Assembly: GCA_029259775.1 (NCBI GenBank)
Contig: JAJDEN010000020.1
Location: forward strand, 142,846 to 206,845
Length of the DNA: 64,000 nucleotides
Source of the DNA: Planctomycetota bacterium
GTDB taxonomy: Bacteria > Planctomycetota > PLA2 > JAEUHO01
Reading direction: 5' to 3'
Shown here: one piece after another, positions 25,244-32,658 of the stretch
How the letters are laid out: every line of letters starts with the position of its first letter
How positions within the stretch are numbered: the stretch's first letter is position 1
Notes under the pieces: generated by a model
Told to the model about the DNA's origin: nothing
Seen by the model: the letters and a program-made list of their open reading frames with translations, nothing else
Databases searched by the model: none
Translations under genes and position numbers: made by a program

Positions 25244-25921
25244 CTAGGGCTCGAAGCGGTACCCGACGCCCTGGACGGTGAGCAGGTGCCGCGGCTTCGA
25301 ACCCTTGGTCTCGATCTTCCGCCGCAGGCTGAGCACGTGAAAATCCACGGTTCGCGTCGTGGGGTAGCGGTCGTAGCCCCACACGCGATCGAGCAGTTCC
25401 TTGCGTGACACGGCGCGGGACGGGTTCTGCAGCATGTAGTGCAGCAGATCGAACTCGAGCTTGGTGAGTGTCAGTTCCTTGCGGCCCTTGCGCAGCACGC
25501 GGGCGCGTGTGTCCAGGTGGAACGCGCCGAAGGCGTGCTCCGCGGCGTCCGTGCCCACGCCGGCACGGGCCAGGACGGCGCGGACGCGTGCCATCAGCTC
25601 GCGCAGGTGGAACGGCTTGGTGAGGTAGTCGTCAGCGCCGACCTCGAGGCCCTCGATGCGGTCCTCGGGCATGCCGCGGGCCGAGAGCACGAGGAAGGAG
25701 GCCTTGCTGCCTGCCAGACGGGCGTGCCGGAGTACGTCCAGGCCCTCGCCGTCGGGAAGTCGACGGTCCAGCACGACGAGATCCGGCCCGCCGGCGAGCG
25801 CCGCGACGCCGGCTGCGACGGTCTCGACCGCGGTCACGCGGAAGCCCTCGGACTCCAGTTTCTCGGTGAGCCCCTCACGGATCGGGGCTTCGTCTTCGAC
25901 GATCAGGATCCTGGCCTGCAC
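25244..25921 (-). CDS. OmpR/PhoB-family response regulator
   Basis: About 225 residues. The receiver domain has the acidic pair (VEDE), the phospho-acceptor Asp in VVLDRRLPDG, the Ser in LVLSARG and the Lys in TKPF. The C-terminal winged helix (DLLHYMLQNPSRAVSRKELLDRVWGY, TVDFHVLSLRRKIE, GVGYRFEP) is of PhoB type. The GTG at 25921 lies 7 nt after GGAGG inside the end of the kinase gene; a GTG at 25927 overlapping the kinase stop as GTGA is an alternative start. Together they form a coupled two-component system that probably senses an envelope signal and regulates transcription. Confidence 0.92.
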   Translation of the reverse strand: MQARILIVEDEAPIREGLTEKLESEGFRVTAVETVAAGVAALAGGPDLVVLDRRLPDGEGLDVLRHARLAGSKASFLVLSARGMPEDRIEGLEVGADDYLTKPFHLRELMARVRAVLARAGVGTDAAEHAFGAFHLDTRARVLRKGRKELTLTKLEFDLLHYMLQNPSRAVSRKELLDRVWGYDRYPTTRTVDFHVLSLRRKIETKGSKPRHLLTVQGVGYRFEP

Positions 25922-25923
25922 GC

Positions 25924-27924
25924 TCACGCCTCCATCTCCTCGGACAGATCGGGAAGGGGCGGCAACCATAGCTGGAAGACCGTCTCCTCTCCGTCGTCGT
26001 CGACCGTCAGGTCGCCTCCCATCGCCCGCGCGAGATCGCGCGACAGGGAGAGCCCGATGCCGCTGCCTTCGACGCGCGTCGAGCGTCGGCCCCGGCCGAA
26101 GCGCTCGAACACGCGCCGGCGTTCTTCGGCCGGGATGCCCGGCCCGTCGTCACGCACTTCGACGACACCCCCCGTCGCATCCTCGCGGGCCGTGATGCGA
26201 ATCCGGCCGGAGCCGCCGGCGCGCGACGGCCGACCGTGCTTCCACGCGTTGCCCACCAGGTTGCCGAGGATGCGCGCGAGGGCGGCGGGGTCCGCCATCG
26301 CGGCGGCTTCCTCGCCGGCGATCTCGCACGCGACGTCGAGGCCGTCCTTCTCGGCGAGTACGAGGTAGGGCGCGATCGCCTCGCGGCACGCGGTGCCGAG
26401 GTCGACCGGCGCGGCTTCCAAGCTGCGCGTGCCCCGTTCCAGGCGTGCGAAGTCGAGCATGTCGTCGATGAGCGCCGCCAACCGGCGCCCCTGGGCCTGC
26501 ACGACGTCGGCGTGCTCGCGGCGCTTGGCTTCGGTCGCATCCTCGGCGACCAGCAGCTGGCTGTGCAGCAGGACGCTCGTGAGCGGCGTGCGCACCTCGT
26601 GCGTGACGTTGGCGATGAACTCGTCGCGCAGGCGCCGGGCCGCGCGCTCGCGCGCGATGCCGCGGCGGACCAACAGAAGGCCGGTGAGGGTGACGAGCAC
26701 GAGAGCCGCGACGGCGAGCAAGATGAAGCGGCGTCGCGTCCTGCGCTCGTCGGCTACGTCATCGACCTGGCGGTGCGTGAGCGCGATCGTCGTCCGAAAT
26801 CCGGTCGGGCCGGCGATGTCGATGATCGCCGCGCCCGGAAGGCCGTGGCGGACGCGCTCCCCATGGCGACTCCCACCGGGCGCCCAGCGTGCGGCCTCGT
26901 CGTCGTTCAACACGGCGACTCGCACCTGCTCGAATCGACGCTGACGAACCATACGGCTGAAGAGGCCGCTCCGCCACTCGCGCACGGGCATGTCGACCAC
27001 GAACGCAACGCCCGCTCGAAGCGGGGCTCGGAAGGCCACGAGCCCATCGTGGTAGGCCCAAGCTCGCGGATGAAGCTCCACGCTCGATCCGGTGCTCGTC
27101 TTCTTCCACAGGCCGCCGTACCGGATCACGCGTTGGCGCTCGTCGGCCGTCAGCGGAGTGGCGTCCGCGTGCCCCTCATCGAGAAGACGTCGAAGCTCCT
27201 GGCGGGGCGCCGCAGCATGGGGCGCCGCGGCCAGCGCCAGCAGGATCCACGGCCGCCCGACGGCCACGCGCACGTCCGCAGGCCACGCCTCGTGCACGCT
27301 CGTGTAGGCGGCTAGGATCTCGTCGCGGCCTCCGGGGCGGGCGCGCAGGCGTGCGAGTTCGACGTCGGCCGTGGCGCGCGCGCGCGGACCGGCGAAGCGG
27401 CCGCGGGCCTCTTGCCACACGGCAACGGCAGCGGCTTGGCCGCCCTCGCCGTAGTAGGCGCGATCGGCGGCGAGGCGCAGCTCGCGAAACAGCGCCTCGA
27501 GATCGACGGGATCATTCGAGCCCACGCCGGGCTCGGGCTCGATCGTGGCGGGATAGAGCAGGGTCCCGTCCTCGTGGACCAACCGTCCGTTGCGGCAGCG
27601 GACGGACCCGGGTCCGATGCTGGCCACCGCGGCATCGATCTCGGCGCGCATCTCGGACGGGGCGACGTGCGGCAGGCGCCCCGCTAGACGCTCGGCGGCC
27701 GCCTCCACGCGGGCCTGGACGTTCGCCGTGAGCGCCTGGGCAACGCGGGAGCCTTCGTCGGAGGCCCAGCTCTCCGCCGCATCGAGCTCGCGCCGCAGAC
27801 GGTCAGCGTCGGCATTGTCGAGGGCGTCCGCGGCGAAGAAGCCCATGTAGGCGAGCACGCAGGTCGGGATCAGGACCAGCCCGAGCAGGATGATGGTGAT
27901 GGCGGAGGGCTTGCGCACAGGCAT
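25924..27924 (-). CDS. Membrane sensor histidine kinase with large periplasmic domain
   Basis: 666 residues. TM1 lies at about residues 9-30. About 365 extracytoplasmic residues follow, without a family I recognise (helical start, then mixed). TM2 is at about 398-420. A short linker leads to HisKA with the H-box THEVRTPLTS, phospho-His near residue 441. The HATPase domain shows N-box LGNLVGNAWKHG, G1 DDGPGIP and G2 GSGIGLSLS. The gene precedes the response regulator with overlapping stop and start. The first part of its 5' region abuts the repeat-filled gap 27925-28307. Confidence 0.92.
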   Translation of the reverse strand: MPVRKPSAITIILLGLVLIPTCVLAYMGFFAADALDNADADRLRRELDAAESWASDEGSRVAQALTANVQARVEAAAERLAGRLPHVAPSEMRAEIDAAVASIGPGSVRCRNGRLVHEDGTLLYPATIEPEPGVGSNDPVDLEALFRELRLAADRAYYGEGGQAAAVAVWQEARGRFAGPRARATADVELARLRARPGGRDEILAAYTSVHEAWPADVRVAVGRPWILLALAAAPHAAAPRQELRRLLDEGHADATPLTADERQRVIRYGGLWKKTSTGSSVELHPRAWAYHDGLVAFRAPLRAGVAFVVDMPVREWRSGLFSRMVRQRRFEQVRVAVLNDDEAARWAPGGSRHGERVRHGLPGAAIIDIAGPTGFRTTIALTHRQVDDVADERRTRRRFILLAVAALVLVTLTGLLLVRRGIARERAARRLRDEFIANVTHEVRTPLTSVLLHSQLLVAEDATEAKRREHADVVQAQGRRLAALIDDMLDFARLERGTRSLEAAPVDLGTACREAIAPYLVLAEKDGLDVACEIAGEEAAAMADPAALARILGNLVGNAWKHGRPSRAGGSGRIRITAREDATGGVVEVRDDGPGIPAEERRRVFERFGRGRRSTRVEGSGIGLSLSRDLARAMGGDLTVDDDGEETVFQLWLPPLPDLSEEMEA

Positions 27925-27997
27925 GACTCTCGGCCACCGGGGTCATGCGGTTGTGAGAACCCTGCTAGATCCGCATCCGTACGCCGGCGCCGACTGC

Positions 27998-28225
27998 GTA
28001 GGGGCGACCCTCGTGGTCGCCCGGGACGCCCACCTACCTCTTGCGTCGTTGGCGTCGATCGGCGCCTGGCCATCTCCCGTGCCCTTACGGGTAGGGGCGA
28101 CCCTTGTGGTCGCCCACGTGCATCTCCACGGACACCCACGAAGAAGGGCGGCCACAAGGGCCGCCCCTACATGGTAAGTCCCGACGTGGCAGCAAGCGCT
28201 CGGGCGGGCACAAGGCCCGCCCCTA
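27998..28225. repeat. Composite dispersed palindromic repeat, copy 2
   Basis: Palindromes at 27998-28022 (GTAGGGGCGACCC/TCGTGGTCGCCC), 28091-28115, 28146-28170 and 28201-28225 occur in the same order as in the copy at 18984-19215, with the same connecting words (CCCGTGCCCTTACGG, GAAGAAGGGCGG, GGTAAGTCCCGAC, GCGCTCGGGCGG). The gap 27925-28307 holds nothing else that I can support as a gene. Confidence 0.85.
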
Positions 28226-28275
28226 CGGGTCGCCCGCGAGCCTCAAGGGCGCGTGTCCGTATCCGTGTGCGTGGA

Positions 28276-28292
28276 GCCTCCCGACGGGAGGC
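28276..28292 (-). terminator. Stem-loop after the CAP-domain gene
   Basis: GCCTCCC, a GTC loop (minus strand) and GGGAGGC form a perfect 7-bp stem 16 nt after the stop of the CAP gene. There is no T-run. Possible transcript end. Confidence 0.35.
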
Positions 28293-28307
28293 GTGCGGCT
28301 ACGGGCC

Positions 28308-29216
28308 TCAGCCGAAGCCCGACGGCTGCTTGGGCGTCGTCGGGATCGGGGCCGTCACGCGCTTGCGCGGGGCCGTCACGCGCTTGCGCGGTGCGGGCGC
28401 CGCACGACGCGGCCGAGAAGCACGCGGCACGGGTGTGGCACGCGGTGCGGCACGCGGTGCGGCACGCGACGGCGCACGCGGGGCCGAGACGGGAGCGAGG
28501 CGCGACGGCGCGCCAAAGTTGCCCGTCCAATACTGGCCGATGCGACTGAACGCGCCCTCGGTCAACTCCGCATCGAGCAGGATCCGGCGGTGCTCCGTGC
28601 TGTTCATCCAGCCCTCGACAACCGAGGCGACATCCGGATACCCCCAGGCGACGACCTCGGCGTACACGCGGCCGCGGTAGCCGGCGAGCGCCATGCGCTG
28701 GCCGAGCTCGCGACGGCTCGGGTCCGGTGAACCGTGCCCCATGAAGCCGTGCTGATCCTGCTCCTTGCTGTGATCGCGCGCGGCCGTCCACAGCGTCGGC
28801 TGGAAGCGCAGCGCCCGCAGGCTGTGCTGCGCACGGATACGGTTGACCTGCTCGAGGACGCGCATCTCTTCGGTGGACGCCGGCGCATTCACCGACGAGC
28901 GCCGCGGCTGCGATGTCGCCATGCGCGGCGGCGCGGTCATGGTGCGCGGCGCCGTCGCGCGCGGCTGCGGCGTCGGGAACGAGGGCTGCGCGACCGGCGG
29001 CGCGCAGTCGCGCGGCGCCTGACGCTGCACGAACTCACGCGGCGGCGGCTCGCGACGCTCGCCTTCGTACGGCGAGGCGCGCACACCGGCGACACACGGC
29101 CTCCGATCCCAGAAGTCACTCGTGGGTGTCGTGAGATCGGAGACGGACGAGGAGCACCCGCCCGTCAAGAGAAGTACGGACAAGAGGCCCAGGGCCGACG
29201 CGGGAGCAAGACGCAT
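28308..29216 (-). CDS. CAP-domain (SCP-like) lipoprotein with Ala/Pro/Arg tail
   Basis: 302 residues from the ATG at 29216. A lipobox LLTGGC near residue 20 predicts a lipid-anchored protein. A Pro/Arg/Thr-rich linker (residues about 40-110) leads to a CAP/SCP domain with EEMRVLEQVNRIRAQHSL, HSKEQDQHGFMGHGSPDPSRR, AEVVAWGYPD and GWMNSTEHRRILLD, that is, the two His and the Glu typical of the family. Bacterial CAP proteins are extracellular, and their biochemical role is mostly open. The C-terminal 75 residues are Ala/Pro/Arg-rich, coded by tandem repeats including a 21-bp duplication (28351-28391) that gives RKRVTAP twice. Confidence 0.85.
   Translation of the reverse strand: MRLAPASALGLLSVLLLTGGCSSSVSDLTTPTSDFWDRRPCVAGVRASPYEGERREPPPREFVQRQAPRDCAPPVAQPSFPTPQPRATAPRTMTAPPRMATSQPRRSSVNAPASTEEMRVLEQVNRIRAQHSLRALRFQPTLWTAARDHSKEQDQHGFMGHGSPDPSRRELGQRMALAGYRGRVYAEVVAWGYPDVASVVEGWMNSTEHRRILLDAELTEGAFSRIGQYWTGNFGAPSRLAPVSAPRAPSRAAPRAAPRATPVPRASRPRRAAPAPRKRVTAPRKRVTAPIPTTPKQPSGFG
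28351..28391. repeat. 21-bp direct tandem repeat in the CAP gene tail
   Basis: Two copies of GCCGTCACGCGCTTGCGCGG with one added G. Shorter GCGGTGCGGCAC-type repeats lie at about 28436-28470. Confidence 0.8.
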
Positions 29217-29347
29217 ATGCACAGTGGGCTCATGGTCGGGCACACCGGGCGATCCCTTGAAGGTTCACGGCGCGGATGTTGGGGGACCGTAATGCCCATG
29301 AAGAGGAACCCACAATTGGGCCCCTAGGGGCTTGAAAACGATGCCTG
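29217..29347. other. Gap with a 12-bp perfect palindrome
   Basis: A locally less GC-rich gap before the CAP gene. It contains the palindrome GCCCCTAGGGGC at 29320-29331. No T-run or loop makes it a terminator; it could be an operator. No gene seen. Confidence 0.35.
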
Positions 29348-29689
29348 TTAGCTAACTCGTTCCCTGGCCTCGGCCTCGTCAACGGCCACCTGCAAGGCCT
29401 CGATGCCCAGCCGGTTGAAGAGCCGCTCGATGAAACGCTGCATGCCGAAGAGCACCACCTTGCCCCCCACCGCCTCCTGGGTGCGATGCATCCGCAGCAA
29501 GGAGCCGGTGGAGGCGCTGTCCATGAAGCTGAGCATGGACAGGTCGAGCAGCACGTCCTTCACGTCGCGACGCACGATGTCCAGGGCGAGACGATCAAGC
29601 GCGCCAACGTTCTCGAGGCGTGCCTCGCCCTTCAGCTCGACGACAGCGAGCCCATCTTCCCAGGCGGCGTTGACTTCGAAGTTGCGCAT
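29348..29689 (-). CDS. STAS domain protein
   Basis: A 113-residue STAS domain of the SpoIIAA/RsbV type. The phosphorylation-loop motif FMDSASTGSLLR near residue 55 keeps the Asp-Ser pair used in partner-switching antagonists. Length and secondary-structure pattern are typical. Its ATG overlaps the stop of the LeuA/HMGL-type synthase (TGATG). That coupling to a metabolic enzyme is unusual for this family. No anti-sigma kinase is nearby. Confidence 0.85.
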   Translation of the reverse strand: MRNFEVNAAWEDGLAVVELKGEARLENVGALDRLALDIVRRDVKDVLLDLSMLSFMDSASTGSLLRMHRTQEAVGGKVVLFGMQRFIERLFNRLGIEALQVAVDEAEARERVS

Positions 29690-30942
29690 CAGGCCGGCTG
29701 TTCCGACTGGCGCGCGAGATCGTGCAGCACCTCGTCCGGGAGCACGCGGGAGCTGTTCTTCGCCGCGTCGAACAGCACGTCGACGCTCTCGGTCGTCGGC
29801 TTGTAGCCGTGGCGCTCCAGCCAGTAGACGACGTTGGACTTGCCGCTCATCGGCCCGACGGCGATCTTCTGCTCGAGACCGAACTGGTCGGCCGGCACGC
29901 CGGAGTACACACGGTTGGCGAGGTTCGTGTCGCCGCGCTTGAGGGCCTTGATCACGGCAGCGGCGTGCACACCGGTGCCGGTCTCGAACGCGTCGTTGCC
30001 GACGACCGGGTAGTTGAAGGGCAGCGGCACGTCGAGGTACTTGGATACCGCCTGCACGTACGCCATGAGGCCCGTGAGGTCGCGATCGGGCGCGAGGTAG
30101 CCGAGCAGCTTCAGGTTGACGAGCAGCTGATCCATCGGCGTATTGCCGGCCCGCTCCCCCACGCCCAGGGCCGCACCGTGCAGACGGTCCGCACCGGCCT
30201 CATAGGCAGCGAGGGAGTTGATCACGCCCAAGCCGCGATCCTGGTGGCCGTGCCAGTCGATCTGCACATCGCCGCGCCCGTGGTCGATCGCGACCTGGCG
30301 CACGAACCGGATGAGCGCCCGCGTGCCGTCCGGTGTGGCATGGCCGCAGGTGTCGCACACCACGAGGCGCGCGGCGCCCATGTCGAGCGCCTGGCCGTAG
30401 ATCTGGCGCACGACCTCGGGCCGCGTACGCGTCGTGTCCTCGGTGACGAACATGATCGGCAGGTCGTGGTCGCCGCAGTACTGCAGCGCCTTCTCCGCCG
30501 TCTTCAGGAGGTGGTCGACGTCCCAGCCCTCGACCTCGAGCCGGATGGGGCTGGAGCCGATGAACATCGCGACCTCGATCGCGATCCCGACCTCCTCCGA
30601 GATCCCGCGGATCGGCTCGATGTCCTGCACGAGCGTCCGCGCCGCGCAGTTCGGGTAGATGTCGAACTTCTGCTCGACGATCTCGCGCGCGAGGCGCGTG
30701 GCGGTCTTGACGACGTGCGGGCCGGCGCCGGGCAGCCCGATGTTCATCGACTCCATCCCGAGGTCCGCGATCCGGTGGAGGATCTCCACCATCTCGTCCT
30801 CGGACGGGTGGCGCACGGATGCGCTCTGGAGACCGTCGCGCAGGGTCTCCTCGTCGACCTGGGCCGGCGCGCGTTCAGGCAGGGGCGCCGCGCCCTCGAG
30901 GTTCCAGTCGTAGATCAGGTCCGAGCCTGTGGAATCGGTCAT
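29689..30942 (-). CDS. 2-isopropylmalate/homocitrate synthase-like (HMGL family) enzyme
   Basis: 417 residues from the ATG at 30942 with GGAGA before it. An HMGL-like TIM barrel is clear: DEETLRDGLQSASVRH with the substrate-binding Arg-Asp-Gly (about residues 30-45), the metal-binding DWHGHQDRGLG (His-x-His) near residue 226, and GERAGNTPMDQLL near residue 262. These enzymes condense acetyl-CoA with 2-oxoacids. The sequence reads LRDGLQ rather than the LRDGEQ of most LeuA, and the C-terminal region is short for the LeuA regulatory domain. The specificity (2-isopropylmalate, citramalate, homocitrate or another) is therefore open. It is divergent from aspartate kinase across 173 nt, which suggests amino-acid biosynthesis. 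Confidence 0.75.
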   Translation of the reverse strand: MTDSTGSDLIYDWNLEGAAPLPERAPAQVDEETLRDGLQSASVRHPSEDEMVEILHRIADLGMESMNIGLPGAGPHVVKTATRLAREIVEQKFDIYPNCAARTLVQDIEPIRGISEEVGIAIEVAMFIGSSPIRLEVEGWDVDHLLKTAEKALQYCGDHDLPIMFVTEDTTRTRPEVVRQIYGQALDMGAARLVVCDTCGHATPDGTRALIRFVRQVAIDHGRGDVQIDWHGHQDRGLGVINSLAAYEAGADRLHGAALGVGERAGNTPMDQLLVNLKLLGYLAPDRDLTGLMAYVQAVSKYLDVPLPFNYPVVGNDAFETGTGVHAAAVIKALKRGDTNLANRVYSGVPADQFGLEQKIAVGPMSGKSNVVYWLERHGYKPTTESVDVLFDAAKNSSRVLPDEVLHDLARQSEQPA

Positions 30943-31115
30943 GAAGTCTCCGAGAAGGGGGGAAATCGCGGCACCCGGTGAACGGTCCGCGGGCACGGCC
31001 GTTGGATTCTACCGAAATGCTGCGCCATGCACCCTCCTCCGGCTCCCCCAGGAATCACCCCGGGGATGGCGCCCAGGCCGTGGTATCCCGGATCGCGCCA
31101 GAGGAGGGCAGCGCC

Positions 31116-32435
31116 GTGTTGGTCATGAAGTTCGGGGGCACGTCGCTCGCCGACCGCGAGCGGATCGACACCGTGGTGTCGCTGGTCCGGAGCCGCCTCG
31201 ACCGCAAGCCGGTCGTGGTCTGCTCCGCGCATGCGGGCGTCACGGACCTGCTCCTCCAGGGCGCGCACAGGGCCGCTGCCGGGGAACCGGACCTCTCGGC
31301 CGTGCGCCGGCGGGAGCACGAGCTCCTGGTGTCCCTCAAGCTGAGCCCGAAGCTCGTCGAGGACGACCTCGAGCGCCTCGACCAGATGTTCCGGGGCCTC
31401 GCGCTCTTGGGGGAGTTGACCCCGCGCAGCCTCGATCAGGTTGCGGCGTTCGGCGAGCGGATGTCGGTCAAGGCCGTCGCCGCCGTCCTGCGCAAGCGCC
31501 GCATTCCGGCTACGGCCGTCCAGGCCGACGAGGCAGGCCTCGTGACCAACGGTCGTTTCGGCCGCGCGAGCCCGCGGCCCGAGGCCTACACCAACCTCGC
31601 CCGCTCCCTCCGGAAGGTGAAAGGCGTACCCGTCGTAACCGGCTTCATCGGGTGCGACCGCGACGGCAACGTCACGACCCTCGGCCGTTCCGGCTCGGAC
31701 TACACCGCCACGATCGTGGGTCGTGCCCTCGGCGTCGCCGAGGTGGAGATCTGGACGGACGTGAGCGGCGTGCTGACCGCCGACCCGCGCACCGTGAAGG
31801 ACGCGCGCCCGGTCGAGCAGTTGACCTACGCCGAAGCCAGCGAGCTCGCCTACTACGGCGCCAAGGTGATCCATCCCGCGACGATCCAACCGGCCGTCGA
31901 GAAGGGCATCCCCGTCCGCATCCTCAACACGCTGGATCCGACAGCCCAAGGCACGGTCATCCGTCCGCCGCAGGGGCGGCGCCGGCCGCGCGTCACGAGC
32001 ATCGCCAGCAAGCGCGGCATCCACCTCGTGAACATCGTCTCCGGGCGCATGCTCGGGCAGTCGGGCTTCATGGCGAAGGTCTTCGACGCGTTCAAGCGGC
32101 ACGACGTCGCCGTGGACCTCATCGCCACCAGCGAAGTCTCGGTCACCGTGTCGGTCGACGACACGAGCGGCCTGCCCGGGGTCGTCCAGGATCTCGAGGC
32201 GTTCAGCAAGGTCACGGTCAAGGAGGGCGCCGCCCTGGTCGCCGTGATCGGCGAGCGCATGAAGCAGGCCAGCGGGCTCGCCGGACGTGTGTTCACCGCC
32301 ATCGGCGAGGCCAAGGTGCCCGTGCTGGCCATCTCCTACGGCGCCACGAAGACGAACCTGCAGATCGTGGTCCCGGAAGAGAGCGAGAAGACCGTGGTGC
32401 GCGCTCTGCACGAGGTCCTCTTCGGCGACGGCTAG
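31116..32435 (+). CDS. lysC: Aspartate kinase
   Basis: 439 residues from the GTG at 31116, with GAGGAGG ending 8 nt before it; the longer open frame upstream is not needed. It phosphorylates aspartate, the first step towards lysine, threonine, methionine and diaminopimelate. The amino-acid-kinase fold shows VMKFGGTSLAD at the start, GFIGCDRDGNVTTLGRSGSDYTA near residue 178 and EIWTDVSGVLTADPR near residue 208. Two ACT-type regulatory domains follow (about residues 295-435). They hint at feedback inhibition by end-product amino acids, which cannot be assigned from sequence. Confidence 0.95.
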   Translation: MLVMKFGGTSLADRERIDTVVSLVRSRLDRKPVVVCSAHAGVTDLLLQGAHRAAAGEPDLSAVRRREHELLVSLKLSPKLVEDDLERLDQMFRGLALLGELTPRSLDQVAAFGERMSVKAVAAVLRKRRIPATAVQADEAGLVTNGRFGRASPRPEAYTNLARSLRKVKGVPVVTGFIGCDRDGNVTTLGRSGSDYTATIVGRALGVAEVEIWTDVSGVLTADPRTVKDARPVEQLTYAEASELAYYGAKVIHPATIQPAVEKGIPVRILNTLDPTAQGTVIRPPQGRRRPRVTSIASKRGIHLVNIVSGRMLGQSGFMAKVFDAFKRHDVAVDLIATSEVSVTVSVDDTSGLPGVVQDLEAFSKVTVKEGAALVAVIGERMKQASGLAGRVFTAIGEAKVPVLAISYGATKTNLQIVVPEESEKTVVRALHEVLFGDG

Positions 32436-32658
32436 AGTCCTGCGCCACAAGTTCGCGTGCATGAAAGCCCGCGTGCTCGGGCGACGCTCGCACGCCCAAC
32501 GAGAGGCCATCGGACGCGGTCGGCGGGCTGGATGGGAGGCGGAAGGCCGAGGAGGAGGACGATGCGTGGCCCTTCACGTGAGGACGACGAAGCGGCCTAG
32601 CCGTCCCCAGCCCAGTCCGCAGCACGTCCCCATGCGGAGCGACTCGTGACGCCGCACA
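32436..32658. other. Convergent gap without recognised feature
   Basis: The two stops face each other across 223 nt. I see a purine-rich stretch (GGAGGCGGAAGGCCGAGGAG) but no gene, clear terminator or copy of the dispersed repeats. Confidence 0.4.

Noticed and set aside
29320..29331. GCCCCTAGGGGC as an intrinsic terminator
   Set aside because: It has no loop and no T-run on either strand; kept only as a possible operator.
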